Under the pieces are notes generated by a model that was not told the DNA's origin, made no database searches, and worked only from the letters and a program-made list of their open reading frames with translations. A stretch of 64,000 nucleotides of DNA from Glossina fuscipes. Taxonomy: Eukaryota; Arthropoda; Insecta; Diptera; Glossinidae. Location of the stretch: positions 11,349,576 to 11,413,575 of the forward strand of contig NW_023998414.1 in assembly GCF_014805625.2 (NCBI RefSeq). The letters run 5' to 3'. The position numbers and the translations under genes are program-made. Below, one piece after another: positions 46,853 through 59,395 of the stretch (the first letter of the stretch is position 1; every line of letters starts with the position of its first letter).

Positions 46853-48859
46853 TAAATAACTTTTGTTTATATTAAATCCTTAGATCATCTCATTATTTAT
46901 TATACTTCGGCGATATCCGATATTTAGATAATTGGTTGTTATACTCCGCACCACCAATGGTGCTTTTTTTTAAGTGAAATCGATAGTAATGACATAGACA
47001 CATTGGTCAAATGCAAATGAACATTCCGATGCCCTTTTTATAGAATGAATTGTCAAGATCATCTAAATACGATTTAGTTGGTGTGTGGTACTATCGGCAT
47101 ACAATCTTCGAGCATGGGGGTAGGGCGAGAATCTATCGTTACCTGTGAGTTCAAACCTTAAATGTACGATTTTTTGTTTTGAATTTTAAAAAAACTTTTC
47201 TTATAGAAATGTATTCGTAATTTACGTAAAAAATATTTTAAAAAATGCATGTATATGTATATATACATTGTAGGATGTTTGATAGAACGGGACAAATTAA
47301 TTCATATATATATATTCAATCGTTTAAGTATCAGGCGAATTCAAAGATAAACAGACTATTACTCCAATTTCATAATTAATATTTCAAAGCAGATACAGGA
47401 GGTTTAAATATTTCGCACTCTCTATTCAATTGAAGATTACAATAATTAAATTTACAAAATTTACAAATTTCGTGATAATTTTTGCTGGAAATATTTTGTG
47501 TTTATAGGCGCATTATATGTATTTTTATTGTTCTAGAATTTATTGTGGATATTAACAGCGAAAAACTAATAATCGTGCAAATTGAAACGAAAGCACGTCT
47601 GGCGAGCACTTAGAGGGAATTAAGAATTCGAATAACTTTAAACAACAAGAAATAAATATATGTAGTGTAACAGTAAAAGTAATACAATTAGGAATATTTT
47701 TAAAACAGAAGCGCATTCGTACATTGCGTATATTTAGTATGCTCTGCAATCTATCAAATCATCCAGGCTGTATTGTGTGAGGAGCCTCATCTTTTTTAAG
47801 TTATATGGTGCGTTCCGTAAAATGTATTGTAGACTTATGCAAGCATTTTAACTTCTTTAGTATAAAAATGATATAAAATAATTACAGTGAAAATAATTAT
47901 AAAATAATTACAATGAATAAATTAAAAATTATCGGGTCGTAATCAGACTTCATTTCGTGCACTGACGGACACACCTTACTTTCTAAAGTGGTCCGTAATC
48001 TTTTAAAAAACTTTGCTAGACTATTATGTTTTAATTTCCCTGACAAAATAAAAATTGCCTTGACGTATGAAATGATATCCTCTATAAAAGTTCTCCCGGA
48101 CGCTTTTGTCATTATAAAACAATCAAGTTTTTCCTGATGCTTTCATCACTTACTACGAGTTACTTCAACCGTTACCTTTTCTCTGATGTTTCTGATTTCC
48201 TTACACCTATCATTTGGTTCGTTTGAAACGATTCTTAATGAGCTGACGCGCCATGAGACGCCATGTTCGTTTTCGGGATAAAATCTCACACAATGAACGG
48301 CCGCACTACCATATTGTTTTATAGTGACTATTAAGCAAAAATATATGATTTTAGAATCAAAGAGAAAGAACTCGACGTAAGCAGCAACAACAAGTTTGTA
48401 AAAAAATAATTTTATTAACCTTTATAATGTGCTTAAATTTTATAACACCATCGGACACCTTTTTGTATATTAGTTGATTCATACTTTGGAAATTGCCATT
48501 TGTGACTCTCGAATAGAACAATTTCAACTTTACTGCCTGTTTTTCATTTCTTAAACATAGACCAAAATTGCCAATCACATTATATAAAAGAAAATGTATA
48601 GTATGAGCATTTAATTTTAAGCTCAAAGTTTTCAAAAACAATATATAGTATGCATGTTTGTAATAATTGAACACATACAAAACTGGAATATGATAATATA
48701 TTTTTCTGATCATGCCATATTAAAATTTCCGCTATACTTCTATTCTACCAGCAAACCCCTATTAAAAAATACGCGAACTATACTTATTTAATTTTACATG
48801 TTAGCCTAAAATTAGACCGCCATAATTTTTATTATCAAATTGAACAAAGCCATCGCTAC

Positions 48860-50106
48860 ATTCTCTGTTAAAAGACAAAGCACAGAGTCGCTTATAATAA
48901 ATAAATGGTTGAATGCCCAACTAACAACTTAAATGGTAACGCCATTCAACTATGTTAAATGTCCAACTTAACAGAAAACAAAGATTCAATTCCGTTAAAA
49001 TGCAAAATATCGTAAGAGGTTAAGTGTAAATAAATTACGCCTTAAAATATGCAAGTAATTTTTTTCTCCAAGTTATGAAATTCAAAAATTTCATGCTACT
49101 GTGTCGTGGATCAGAAGCGACAAGGCCGATTTTCTGAAGCACCCTACATTATACGGGCTTTATTCTGCTCTTAAAGTAAAAAAACTTCCATATACAAAAT
49201 ATTTTATTTTACAAACATAAAATAAATTTGATAAGAAACTTATGAACAGTTTAAGACAATCGACTAAATATTTAAATGCGACATTTCGAATAATTGCGTT
49301 TTAAAATTATTTTCACACGTACTAAAATTCATCACCTCATCAGAATTAAACGAAGTAAATATTTCTTTTCACCTACAAAAATTTTTTTAATAAAAATTGT
49401 TCATGTCATTGTCTTATAGTAGATTTGAAGCTTTCACATTTGAAAGAAGCTTTTCGTAGCTCGCTTCGCTTATCCACGAATAAATTCGTTCGTAAGTTTG
49501 TTCAAATTTTATCGAAATTGAATGTGTTGCATATGCTTGATGAAACCTAATGCATAGATAACTACGATTACATCCACATTTGGTTTCTGTCTCTCAAAAG
49601 TACGATAATGAAATTGACAAAAATCGAAAATTACAACCGAGAAAAGATTATTGTATACGCTAATATTATGCATGGGCTTGATGACGATTAACAAACTTAT
49701 GTATTTTTGCTTTTTTTTTGAAAAACATTATCTATAATAAGATGGAACATTTCGATAGCAAATTTTAGGAAACAAAATTATTATTCGGTACCCAAAACAT
49801 TATATATATATATATAAGATAGGATATTTCGCTAGCAAAATTTGTGCAACAAACTTATTAAGCACTAGCCCAAGGTATCCAAAACAAATAAACGATATTA
49901 AAGATCGTAAGAGCTAGAGAGAGAGTAGCTTTGCATTTAACAGAATCGATTACCTTTCGTCTGTTATTTAACAGAATCGATTAAGTTTGATCTGTTAAGT
50001 TGGGCCTTTAACATTAGCTGCTTGGCGTTAACATTTTTGTTAAGTTAGGGCATTTAACCATTTATTTATTATAAGCGACTCTATGCTTTGCCTTTCAACA
50101 GGGAAT
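48860..50106. mobile_element. Non-autonomous DNA-transposon-like element with long inverted repeats
   Basis: The left arm (48860-49006) and right arm (49930-50106) are inverted copies over about 150 bp or more with scattered mismatches. Both contain AGAGTCGCTTATAATAAATA in their respective orientations and end inwardly at GCATTT / AAATGC-type words. The 920-bp interior has no convincing coding frame. No target-site duplication was recognised, so the superfamily is undetermined. It looks like a large MITE or foldback element. Confidence 0.75.
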
Positions 50107-50809
50107 TTAACCGTTTATTTATGGCGCCTATCTCAAGGTGGAAAACCGTGCTTATATGCTCAATGTGTCTTTCTCCGTTATAAAATTAATTTAATGTACA
50201 AAGCAGTTGTAGGAATTGAATAATTGCGAAAAAAATGAAAGAAAAGAAACTCAAAAATATTAATCGAGTGAAAAATTGAGAAAAATTAAAAATATTTCAA
50301 ATAAAAAGAGCGTTTGTATATGAAATCATTATCTTAGATCTATTTTCATCATAAAACTCCATAACACTATATATGGCAGGGAATTGAAAAAATCGTCCAA
50401 TCAAAATAATAATGTTTAATAACGTTTAACTCTTGTTAACATGACACACTTGCGACTATTCAAAATCATTTCGAAATACTTGAAAATGGCTTGAACGTTA
50501 CTTGAACTCAAATGGCTATCAAGTTACTCAGCGGTCAACCTATCTGCTTTCCTGGCTATAATGCACACCAATTTCGAAATAATACGATTAGGAAATTCTC
50601 TACGATGGAGGCCTATTGAAAACGTCGTAGTATAGCTATATAAAGTTTGCCGGCTACTCATCTGTCTAAGTAGCTGTCTAATGTCAGCGCATGTAAATCG
50701 TGTTCAAGCGACAGATCATAATTTTTGATATGTCTTTACCTTGAAAAATAATCATTTCGTCACGACAAAAAAAAGAAAAAGATAGAGGACATGATATAGA
50801 TCTAATTTT

Positions 50810-51120
50810 GTTATACCACTGCACTCCAAGTCCACACTTTCTGAATCGGTTAGGGATCATTTGTCTGTCCGCTAGTCGGAAATGGGGTTATGCATTTCTA
50901 TGATCTACCTATAGTTCACACTTTTTGATACGCTGACACATTTTTGGCCAACGATCAGCGCTATTGAAAATGCTTTTGTGACCACTGCCCATATAAAACC
51001 CTATTTTGAAAATGTCTTTATATGAGAAAAACTTGCCATTTTTAATATTTATCAGCAGGGATCAAAGAAGGTAGTACTTTTACATATCAAATAGATATGT
51101 AGTTAATTTGGGTGCAAGAT
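50810..51120 (+). repeat. Dispersed repeat family 1 copy
   Basis: CACACTTTCTGAATCGGTTA, a TTGTCTGTCCGCTAGTC tract, TTTTTGATACGCTGACACAT and GCCCATATAAAACCCTATTT follow in the family order. Confidence 0.6.
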
Positions 51121-51254
51121 GGACTAGTTTTGAGTTCCCTCTCACATAAACCAAAAAACACAAGATATAAGTTTTCGTATTTTGTGACGAAAGTTGATAC
51201 AAAAAAGTCATTTGTTCTTCTTTTACTGTGGCAAATGTGGATTATGAAGGTCTA

Positions 51255-51840
51255 TTTGTATCCTATAGGGTGGTTAAGAGTATATTAGGGTCGCAGAAGA
51301 GCTTAAGAGAAATCCATCTTCTATTATATCGATCGATTCAGAAAATGCTTCTAAGTTTGTTTGTCCGTCTGTACGTCTGATGTCGGTCCATCCAATTTTT
51401 GTATCCCTTCTAATGTTCCTATGAAAGCTGAATCTCTTTATGCCGAAAAGGTATATTTTTCCAATTTTATTTCTTGGTGAAAATTTAATCATAGTAATAA
51501 AATTGATAAAGAAATCAGACCTATTGAATTTGGACCACATAGGTGTGTTTTTCGGATACCATCGCATATAAGGATTCGCAGGAAATGTAAACGCTTATGT
51601 GCTGAAAAGGCCTAATTGTTAACGTTTCATGATGAAAGCCTGCTCGCGACAGTAATTTGATATCGGAATTAAGCGGACAAAAGTTGGACTAAATGGATCT
51701 ATTTCTTGGACTCCACTCCATTTGAGGATTTCTCATGAATAGTAAGTCCGTCAATTTAACTTTTTGATGAAACTTGGTTCATAGATTTGATCGTTGAAGA
51801 GTTTATTCGGCGAAGCAGTGTACGGTATTTAAGAGTCAAT
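51255..51840 (+). repeat. Dispersed repeat family 1 copy
   Basis: AAGAGTATATTAGGGTCGC, then TTATATCGATCGATTCAGAA and a TTTGTCCGTCTGTACGTCTG tract. Its internal block ATACCATCGCATATAAGGAT recurs inverted near 61590. Confidence 0.6.
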
Positions 51841-52313
51841 CTTGTCCAACTATGATTTCTCGACTTGTTTTTCAATAAGCAAAGCTACCAATATGTTAAC
51901 AAATTCTAATTATACAACAATGAACAATAAGCGTAAAGCAAGATAACTTTTCAGGCCAATAGAAGAGAAAACGTATTAATTATTCTATTATTTTTAAGCA
52001 ATAGCTTAACGAGCAGAGAGGAGCATAGAGGAATAAGCTCTTTGCTGTTCGTTTCAATTTTTTTTGATTTTGAAAATTTAAACGACAAATAGAAAAACAA
52101 GATAGAACAGTGTAATGACTAAGATCACATTAAATTTAGATCTCATGTTAATTAGATAATAATTTTAATACATATACGATTTGTATGCACCTTACGCACT
52201 GCATACGCAAAACGATCTTATTTGAATTTAAATTAAAATTTTTCTATTTGCTAAACCTAACAAATTTTTTTTTTTTGAGCGAATCTTCATCTAATTAATC
52301 CTAAGTAAAAAAA

Positions 52314-52413
52314 NNNNNNNNNNNNNNNNNNNNNNNNNNNNNNNNNNNNNNNNNNNNNNNNNNNNNNNNNNNNNNNNNNNNNNNNNNNNNNNNNNNNNNN
52401 NNNNNNNNNNNNN
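52314..52413. other. Assembly gap (100 N)
   Basis: Exactly 100 N between an A run and TA-rich sequence; the true length is likely unknown. Confidence 0.99.
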
Positions 52414-52516
52414 TATAAAATTAATTAATAACCGCTTTACGTATAATAGAACTTGAGCTTGGTAAATTATTAATTATAAAATTAATTAATAACCGCTTTA
52501 CGTATAATAGAACTTG

Positions 52517-52520
<4 letters not shown>
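52414..52520. repeat. Tandem duplication of about 58 bp beside the gap
   Basis: A segment beginning TATAAAATTAATTAATAACC and ending AACTTGAGCTT occurs twice in direct orientation, with a short ATTATTAA-type linker, and then runs into a T-homopolymer. Its place directly at a gap and homopolymer suggests misassembly. Confidence 0.8.
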
Positions 52521-52558
<38 letters not shown>

Positions 52559-55477
52559 CGACGTAAAAGTTTATTTAATAATTTTATTATTATGTGATCC
52601 TCACTATGGATGCATAGAATAATAGTGAGTAATAATAATAAATAAAATTGTATTGAATAAAAATTTATAGCAAAAGTAGATTAACAATAATATATGTATA
52701 AAGCACAATTTCGACTATTTATTGTTAATCTGTGAGCAGAATATAATAGCAAATGATTGTAAAATATATGAAGTCTCCTTGACAATGACAGATAATTATA
52801 AATTCATTACAATTAATATTTATTGAGTATACTGATGACAACGTCTTAATGAGTTAAATAAAATTAATCAAATCATTTTATTACTAGAATAATTAAAGTA
52901 AAATATAATTAAAAGTTATTTGTTCTTAAAGTTTAAATATCTAAAGAAAATGCATTTATAAGATGAAGCTTTTTCATGCTTCCCAAACAAACGCTTTTGA
53001 ATCAGACATAAACGGCGGCCATCATACAGATATAGAACAAGCAAGAACATGATGTTCGTGTTGCGGCAAGGGTTACAGTGTTGAAAATCTCACAGTAAAG
53101 TGATTCCTAATTAGTTAATTTCTACTCTAATTATATGAAAACCGGATAGCATGGCATCTCCATCACGTCTCGATCATCTATGATGAATATGGCGAAAACT
53201 CTTGCAAATATAATGTAACTGAGAATCACGCTGTGAAAAGGGCCTGAGATGTTCACCAATTATATTAAATAAATTGAAAGCCGCGTAGCATAACTCGATA
53301 TATATGCGCAGATAGATAGCAAGCTGGTCAATTTTCGATATTTATCTCATTGTAAATATACGAACACTGCAAACTGTCCCATCTTTCGCATACTTTCGAG
53401 TTGAGCTAATTTTATATTTTATAGTCGCACCCGAAGATAACTGCAGATGGGGTAATCACTCAAAGAAGTCATAAAGTTCTTATATTCTTGATAGCTATAT
53501 AATATATTGCATATCCGAGTTGCAAAACCTGAGATGGGAAATTGAAGTTTACCGTACATACATATATGCAGCCGGTGGTTACAGATCGAATTCAAACAAG
53601 AGACTGATTAACCCTCAGATAAGCTTATTACGATCATTAAGTAAATACATATGAATGCCGTAGTCTAAATAAATTTAAACAGATATTGATCAGTGCTTTA
53701 ATATTCAATATACAATGCGACTAATTACAAAATGTTTTCGATCGTCTAAAACCGGGTGCTTATCATGAGCAAATAAAAATGAGAAGCTTTGGACTGGGGC
53801 CAATAGCCAAATACTTTGGGATATGGTAAATTGCGTACAATAGATAAGTGATCGGAGAGTATATGGTCTTTGGTACTCATGTTTAGGTTTTCGTTTAGGT
53901 ATTTCGTTCATGGGTTAACAAAATGAAGGTAACCGATCACAAAACAAAAGTAATCAAATCAAATCTAAATGTTTTAAATTTATCAATAATAGATTAAGTT
54001 TTGCCATTCGTATACTGCGCGTGGGATTTTTATGTAAAATAACTAGTTATTCTAATTATTGGCTACAAATCAGTTCTGCTAAGCGAATGTAATTAATTGA
54101 TTTTGTCACTTGATTAAAATAATCTTAAGAAACTGTATAATGTTAGCACGATTCACATACATAAACTCATAAGCATAATGGAAATTTTAATAAGTTTTGT
54201 GATAATTTTTTATTTGTTTTTTTTTTTTTTTTTCTTTAACTCTATCTTAACCTTTTCATCAAGAAGTCTTAGTTTAGTTGTCTTTGAAAAGTGAAGAGAG
54301 CTGACATTGATAAGTGCGTTTTAAATTGGCAGCAATTATTTTTATGTCTATGTATATAAATAATGTTATTGTTGCTTATATATGTATGGGTTTTGAACAT
54401 ATATATATTTGAAAACTTTTGCCATTTATTTTAATAATTATAATACTGAAGAAGTATCAATCTTTTGAAATTTTTCATTCTTTTAAAAATTTTTTATGCT
54501 AATCTTTTTCAATTGCAAGAAACTAAAGAAAATCTTTGAAATAAAAACAAAAAACAAAAAAAAAAAAAACAAAAAAAAAAACAAATTGAGAAATTGTTTT
54601 CGGCTGAGAGCGATTTATTTAATACCCAACATATGGCTGCAATATAATTTGACAGCATAAGCTCTTCTTATTTTCTAACCTTTACTTGACATATTGTTGC
54701 AAAAATCGCGTATTTGATAAACTAGATCCACAAAAATCACTATCTATTTCTATATTATCTTTGAAAGCTAAACTAATATAAAATGTTAGAGAAGAAATAT
54801 GAAAAAATTTAGATTATTGATCCATTTCCCTTGTGAAGTGTCAGCATGATGATGTTTTTGTAGCTGCCAATTAACGAAAGGATTGATGAAAATCCCGGGA
54901 AATCCAAAATGTACGTAAACGTTAACTAAATGAAATCTGCTATTGATGATTCGTTTGTCCAAAGACTTACAACCAGAGTCAACGATGTACGCATCAGCTT
55001 AATAGAATGACGTGTTGTGAAATGCTAAAACTCTAGTTCCTGTAATAAATGGCGTAAATAAAATCTACGCTATTCATAATCCAGTGACACGAATCTAATC
55101 TACCAGAAAAATGAAAATATTTCTAATGTATTATACCACATAAGGTTGTAGATATATCATTGTCAAGCTAAGCAAGTAGAGCGTAGACGTTCGGTTGTAA
55201 GCGAATAGAAGGATTGATTTGTTGAAAAAATATTATATGACTCGATAAGAGAGAAAAAAATAATCGTTTTAAAGTCTCATCTAATATTCTAGAATATTTC
55301 ATTGCAATATAGATGACGGCACATTAAAGATTAGAGACCAGAGAGTTCTGACAACGTTCTTAGTTAGGCACTCTCCGCGTTTCATTTTAGTATTTCTTTC
55401 AATTTTTGCTTATTTACTTTCCCTTTAACGTGTACTAACACGAGTTCAAACGGTATAGTCCGACAAGGCCTCCTATT

Positions 55478-55521
<44 letters not shown>
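55478..55521. repeat. (TA)n microsatellite
   Basis: An uninterrupted TA tract of about 40 bp. Confidence 0.9.
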
Positions 55522-55526
<5 letters not shown>

Positions 55527-56254
55527 ACACGAATTCGCTTGTCTTCATCATAGAATATCAAAAATTATGCCTGATTATCATATAAATTCTTACATTTTCT
55601 CAATACCTTTACGGACGGAGGGAGGTCGGAATTAAACCTAATTGCATTATAAGTTTTTACTTTTCATAGACACCTTTATGTGGATAGAGTTCGGAAAGAT
55701 ATATGTAGCCCCCAAATTCATCTCAGTAAAATAATAAAATTTCGACTTTTTTCCTCCTCCTTGTTTATGGTAGCGATTTCAAGAAACGATAGTCCTTTCC
55801 CAAATTACGCACATGTGTTCAATATGGCAAACTACGAAAATTTCACATTCGATGGTTTGAGTTTGCATGAAAACTTGAAAGTTGACTTTCTAAGAAATCA
55901 AATACACATTCATGACGTTCTACCTGCCTCGTGCAGCTGGCGATTGTGGAAAAGATTAGCAGCACTTTGCAGTGAGATTGAGCGGAAAATGGTATTAGCA
56001 GGGGATGCCTCCTGTCCATGCAATACGGTGACGGTCGGAAAGAAGTGAGAAATCACAAAGAGAGAGAGAGAAAGAGTAGCGTGTCCAATCGCTAAGTGTT
56101 ATGTCTTTATCTTTTGGGCACTCACCGCAGTGAACTCTACCGCACTACGTATTTGAACGCTGACTTGCTTGCGATTCTTACCTACTCGCGCACTCATGAA
56201 CATAAGTTTGGGATATGTAGGTCCATTTTTGAAACCCAACCACGTAGAAATTTG

Positions 56255-56490
56255 TTTTATACCCTACACTACTTGCGGTACAGGGTATATTAACATAGTG
56301 CGGTTGTATGTAACATGCAAAAGGGCTTAAGATCGACTCATCATTTATTACATCGATCAGAATCATTATCTGAATTGATCTAAGCCTGTCTGTCCGTCCG
56401 ATGTTCTTCCATGTAAATATGTGTTCAAGCGACAGGTTGCAATTTTTGAGATATTTTGATGAAATTTAGTACAGTGACGTGTGTTTAAGA
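56255..56490 (+). repeat. Dispersed repeat family 1 copy, best-preserved 5' end
   Basis: ATACCCTACACTACTTGCGG followed by TACAGGGTATATTAA forms the near-palindromic end. TTACATCGATCAGAATCAT, GCCTGTCTGTCCGTCCG and GATATTTTGATGAAATTTAG then follow. Confidence 0.7.
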
Positions 56491-59339
56491 AATTGAGAAA
56501 ATTATATTGATAAGGTCTATTCTAACTCGGGGAGTGGGGCGGATTAATGAACAAAAAACCCAGATAGCGCGTCCTATGATCAATTGCAGACTCTCTGCTA
56601 ATGTTTTGCTTTTAAATTTAACAATTCGGAGACGGATAAACGGACAGACGGACATGCTTAAATCGATTCAGAATCTGATCAAAAATATATACGCTATGCA
56701 GTCTCTTAAGTTTTTTTTTTGAATCTTGCAAACGTTCTGATGAAATGAATACACCGCCGTTCTTCGGAGATGCGTACAATTACAAAGTAGCGAGATTTTG
56801 AGCCCGTTTTGCTAATGTTTGACCAACTGTTCCTGTATTGGTGGGAAATTGTGGTAGAGAACTTAAACTCAAATTATATCCAAGCTTAGAATTAAGGAAG
56901 TGCGGGCATAGTACGTAAAACCTTGTAAATCAATTAAATAGAGAAATAAAAGAAAGAGTTCGACGAATTTGTTATTAAAGTACAGATGTGTTTAAGGGTT
57001 TAAGGGTGGAGACGGCGTAATACATTGCCTTGTCGTTTCGTTGTCCCATAACGTTTAAAACTTATTAGTGTGCTTCTCTCTTTCCAGTTACCGTACCGAC
57101 CGTGAACATAACGGCACAACAACTTCGCAGCGAGATACTTTCATGTCCTTCCTGTATATATGGGGGAAACGCAACTTGATTTACTCTGTTTGATGAATTG
57201 CAGATATATCTTGGCAGTGATTTTCACAATTGATCTGGTACAATGGCATAATTAAGCCCTCAGCTTTATTAAATGCAATTGAATGTTGCTTGTCTCTTTC
57301 TCCAACATTTTCGCATGAAAAGTGTAGACGCAATTAAGGTAAAGTCCATAATAAAATCTATATTGCGTCCCTTGTAGCAACTTTAAAAATTAGTAGACTT
57401 TAATAAAATCAAAATCCCTTCTATTGTATTCCGGAATATCTAAGTAGTAGTAATATTCGTTGCAATTGGCTGCCAAACAATCACATATTTTTGTCGCATA
57501 ATCTTTTCTCGCTTTTTCCATATTTCTCGATATATTTATTAACTTTTCGCTGAAATTAATTAAAATTTTTTGATATAGGTTTTGAATAAAAAATCATGTA
57601 TAATTTTTTAAAAGACACTGGAGAACACTGGGTATTTGTATTTGAGTTTTCTTAAATGGATAAATGAACAAGCAATTTTGAAGATATTTCTCCCTATTCT
57701 TATTCATTTATTTATTTAATTATTTTTTTTTTTTTGATAAAACATTAATTTTAATCATGAAGTAAACGGTTACCTTGGTAAGGGAAGAAAGCTTACTATA
57801 TCATATTCCCAGGGGTTAATAAAGTTAAGTCAATCAAAAGTCAAAAACTTTTTGAATGATAAAGCAGAAAAACAAAACCAGTTAAATGCATTTCATAGAC
57901 GCGATAACCATGGTCTTGACATGTTGAGTTTTTTATTATTGACAGATTATGCATCAAGGCGCTTAAAATGTATAAAATAAATATATATTAACTATATTAA
58001 TATTTTTATATATGTATTTAATTGAATGCATTTTTAGTTTTGTATTTAAAAAAAAAAAACAGAAATTCAAAGAGACCATATATGCTCTGAAATCGATTTC
58101 AGACATTCATCGCATCAATCATGTGGAGGTTTTTGTTTGAATTTATGGTCTAACATTTGAATAATATCTCGAATTAATTAGATCAAAATTTGCGATACAT
58201 AGACTTGATCTATATATGGAGTCTTCCAATAATCTCAATTATATTACATAAAACACTTGTTGCTAGATCGAATTTTTGAATGCACCTGATAAGCATATAT
58301 GTAAAATTGTCCATCGATATCTGTTTTAGTTTTCAACTTTTTTTGGAGTAATATATCGATGATGGTAGAATATTTTTGAAATTTTAAATCATATATAGGC
58401 ATATTTTTTCGAGTGATTCTGGTAAATTTTCAATTTTTGTCTGTGAATTAAACACAAGACAGTCATAATCCAAGTTTATGTGCTCTATTTCATATCTGTG
58501 TGAACGTGATCTCCGCAAACGGACATGACAACAATATGTGTGATCTATAGTTTTTTTGATACATATGTATATATGTATATGAAGTGTCCTCCTTCTGCGA
58601 TGTTTAATAAATAATTTCTAATGAAGCGTTATGGTGAAAAATTCTTCTCTTCTCTTCTCTTTTTTTTTTTTTTTTTTTTTAAAATTTAAAAAAATTTAAT
58701 ATAAAATTAATAATTAATTTTAAATAAATTAAAAAAAAAAAAAAAAAAAAAAAACTTCTTTTTTTTACTCCTCTTAAACATAAACTAAAAGTGATGTTAA
58801 GTCATTGTGGTCACTGCTTTAGTGATAACGCTTTTGTAATAATCTGATTACTATAACGGGTTTATGTGCATACTGCGCAGACATGCACGCATACATAGAT
58901 AAGTTATAGATATTAACCGTTTTTAAACACACCCCAATCGTTTTACAAATTTCTTTATTTGTTGTGTTAACGTTTCAAATATTAATACTTTTAAGCCGGT
59001 ATAGATGGATGCTGCGCAATGATGAACAGCTATGACATTTGTGCTATGAGTTTTTCATATAAATATTACTTACGGCAAGACTGGGTGTATGCGTGTAAAC
59101 GCTTATTCTTTACTGCGTTTACATATGTAAGAAAACATGTTGGCAGTATTTCTTTCATTTTTATTTTTTATTATTTTTTTTTTTTCATTACAAATTTACA
59201 AATTACCAGTATTTTCATTTAATATTTGTCTATTCACCGCGTACCGTTTACAAGTATAAATGCGTTTGTTCAACGGTAACTATCGAGCAGTTCTAAGATT
59301 AGCCGCAAACGTAAAAGAAGATTCTTATCGATATATATT

Positions 59340-59351
59340 TATACACATATA

Positions 59352-59390
<39 letters not shown>

Positions 59391-59395
59391 ATAAT
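59340..59395. repeat. (TA)n microsatellite
   Basis: TA repeats with TATG and ACACATA interruptions. Confidence 0.9.

Larger units (their letters stand above)
45739..48859. other. Upstream region of yolkless and noncoding intergenic DNA
   Basis: The yolkless 5' UTR and promoter must lie here, since the chosen start at 45738 has the MNKK signal sequence right after it. An upstream in-frame extension on the minus strand exists but is Lys/Phe-rich and unlike a receptor. The rest holds a family 1 repeat (46125-46560), an inverted family 2 hairpin end (about 46820-46850) and simple repeats. Confidence 0.5.
50107..52313. other. Noncoding region with tandem family 1 repeats
   Basis: No gene recognised. 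Two family 1 copies (50810-51120 and 51255-51840) occupy most of the interpretable sequence. The remainder is AT-rich, up to an A run at the gap. Confidence 0.6.

Noticed and set aside
48357..48713. 118-aa minus-strand open frame
   Set aside because: Tyr/Leu/Lys-rich composition typical of translated AT-rich DNA, and no domain.
55680..56048. 122-aa plus-strand open frame
   Set aside because: No recognisable domain, no signal peptide, no splice context, and Ile/Lys/Phe-rich composition. It abuts repeat debris. A chance frame is the simplest reading.
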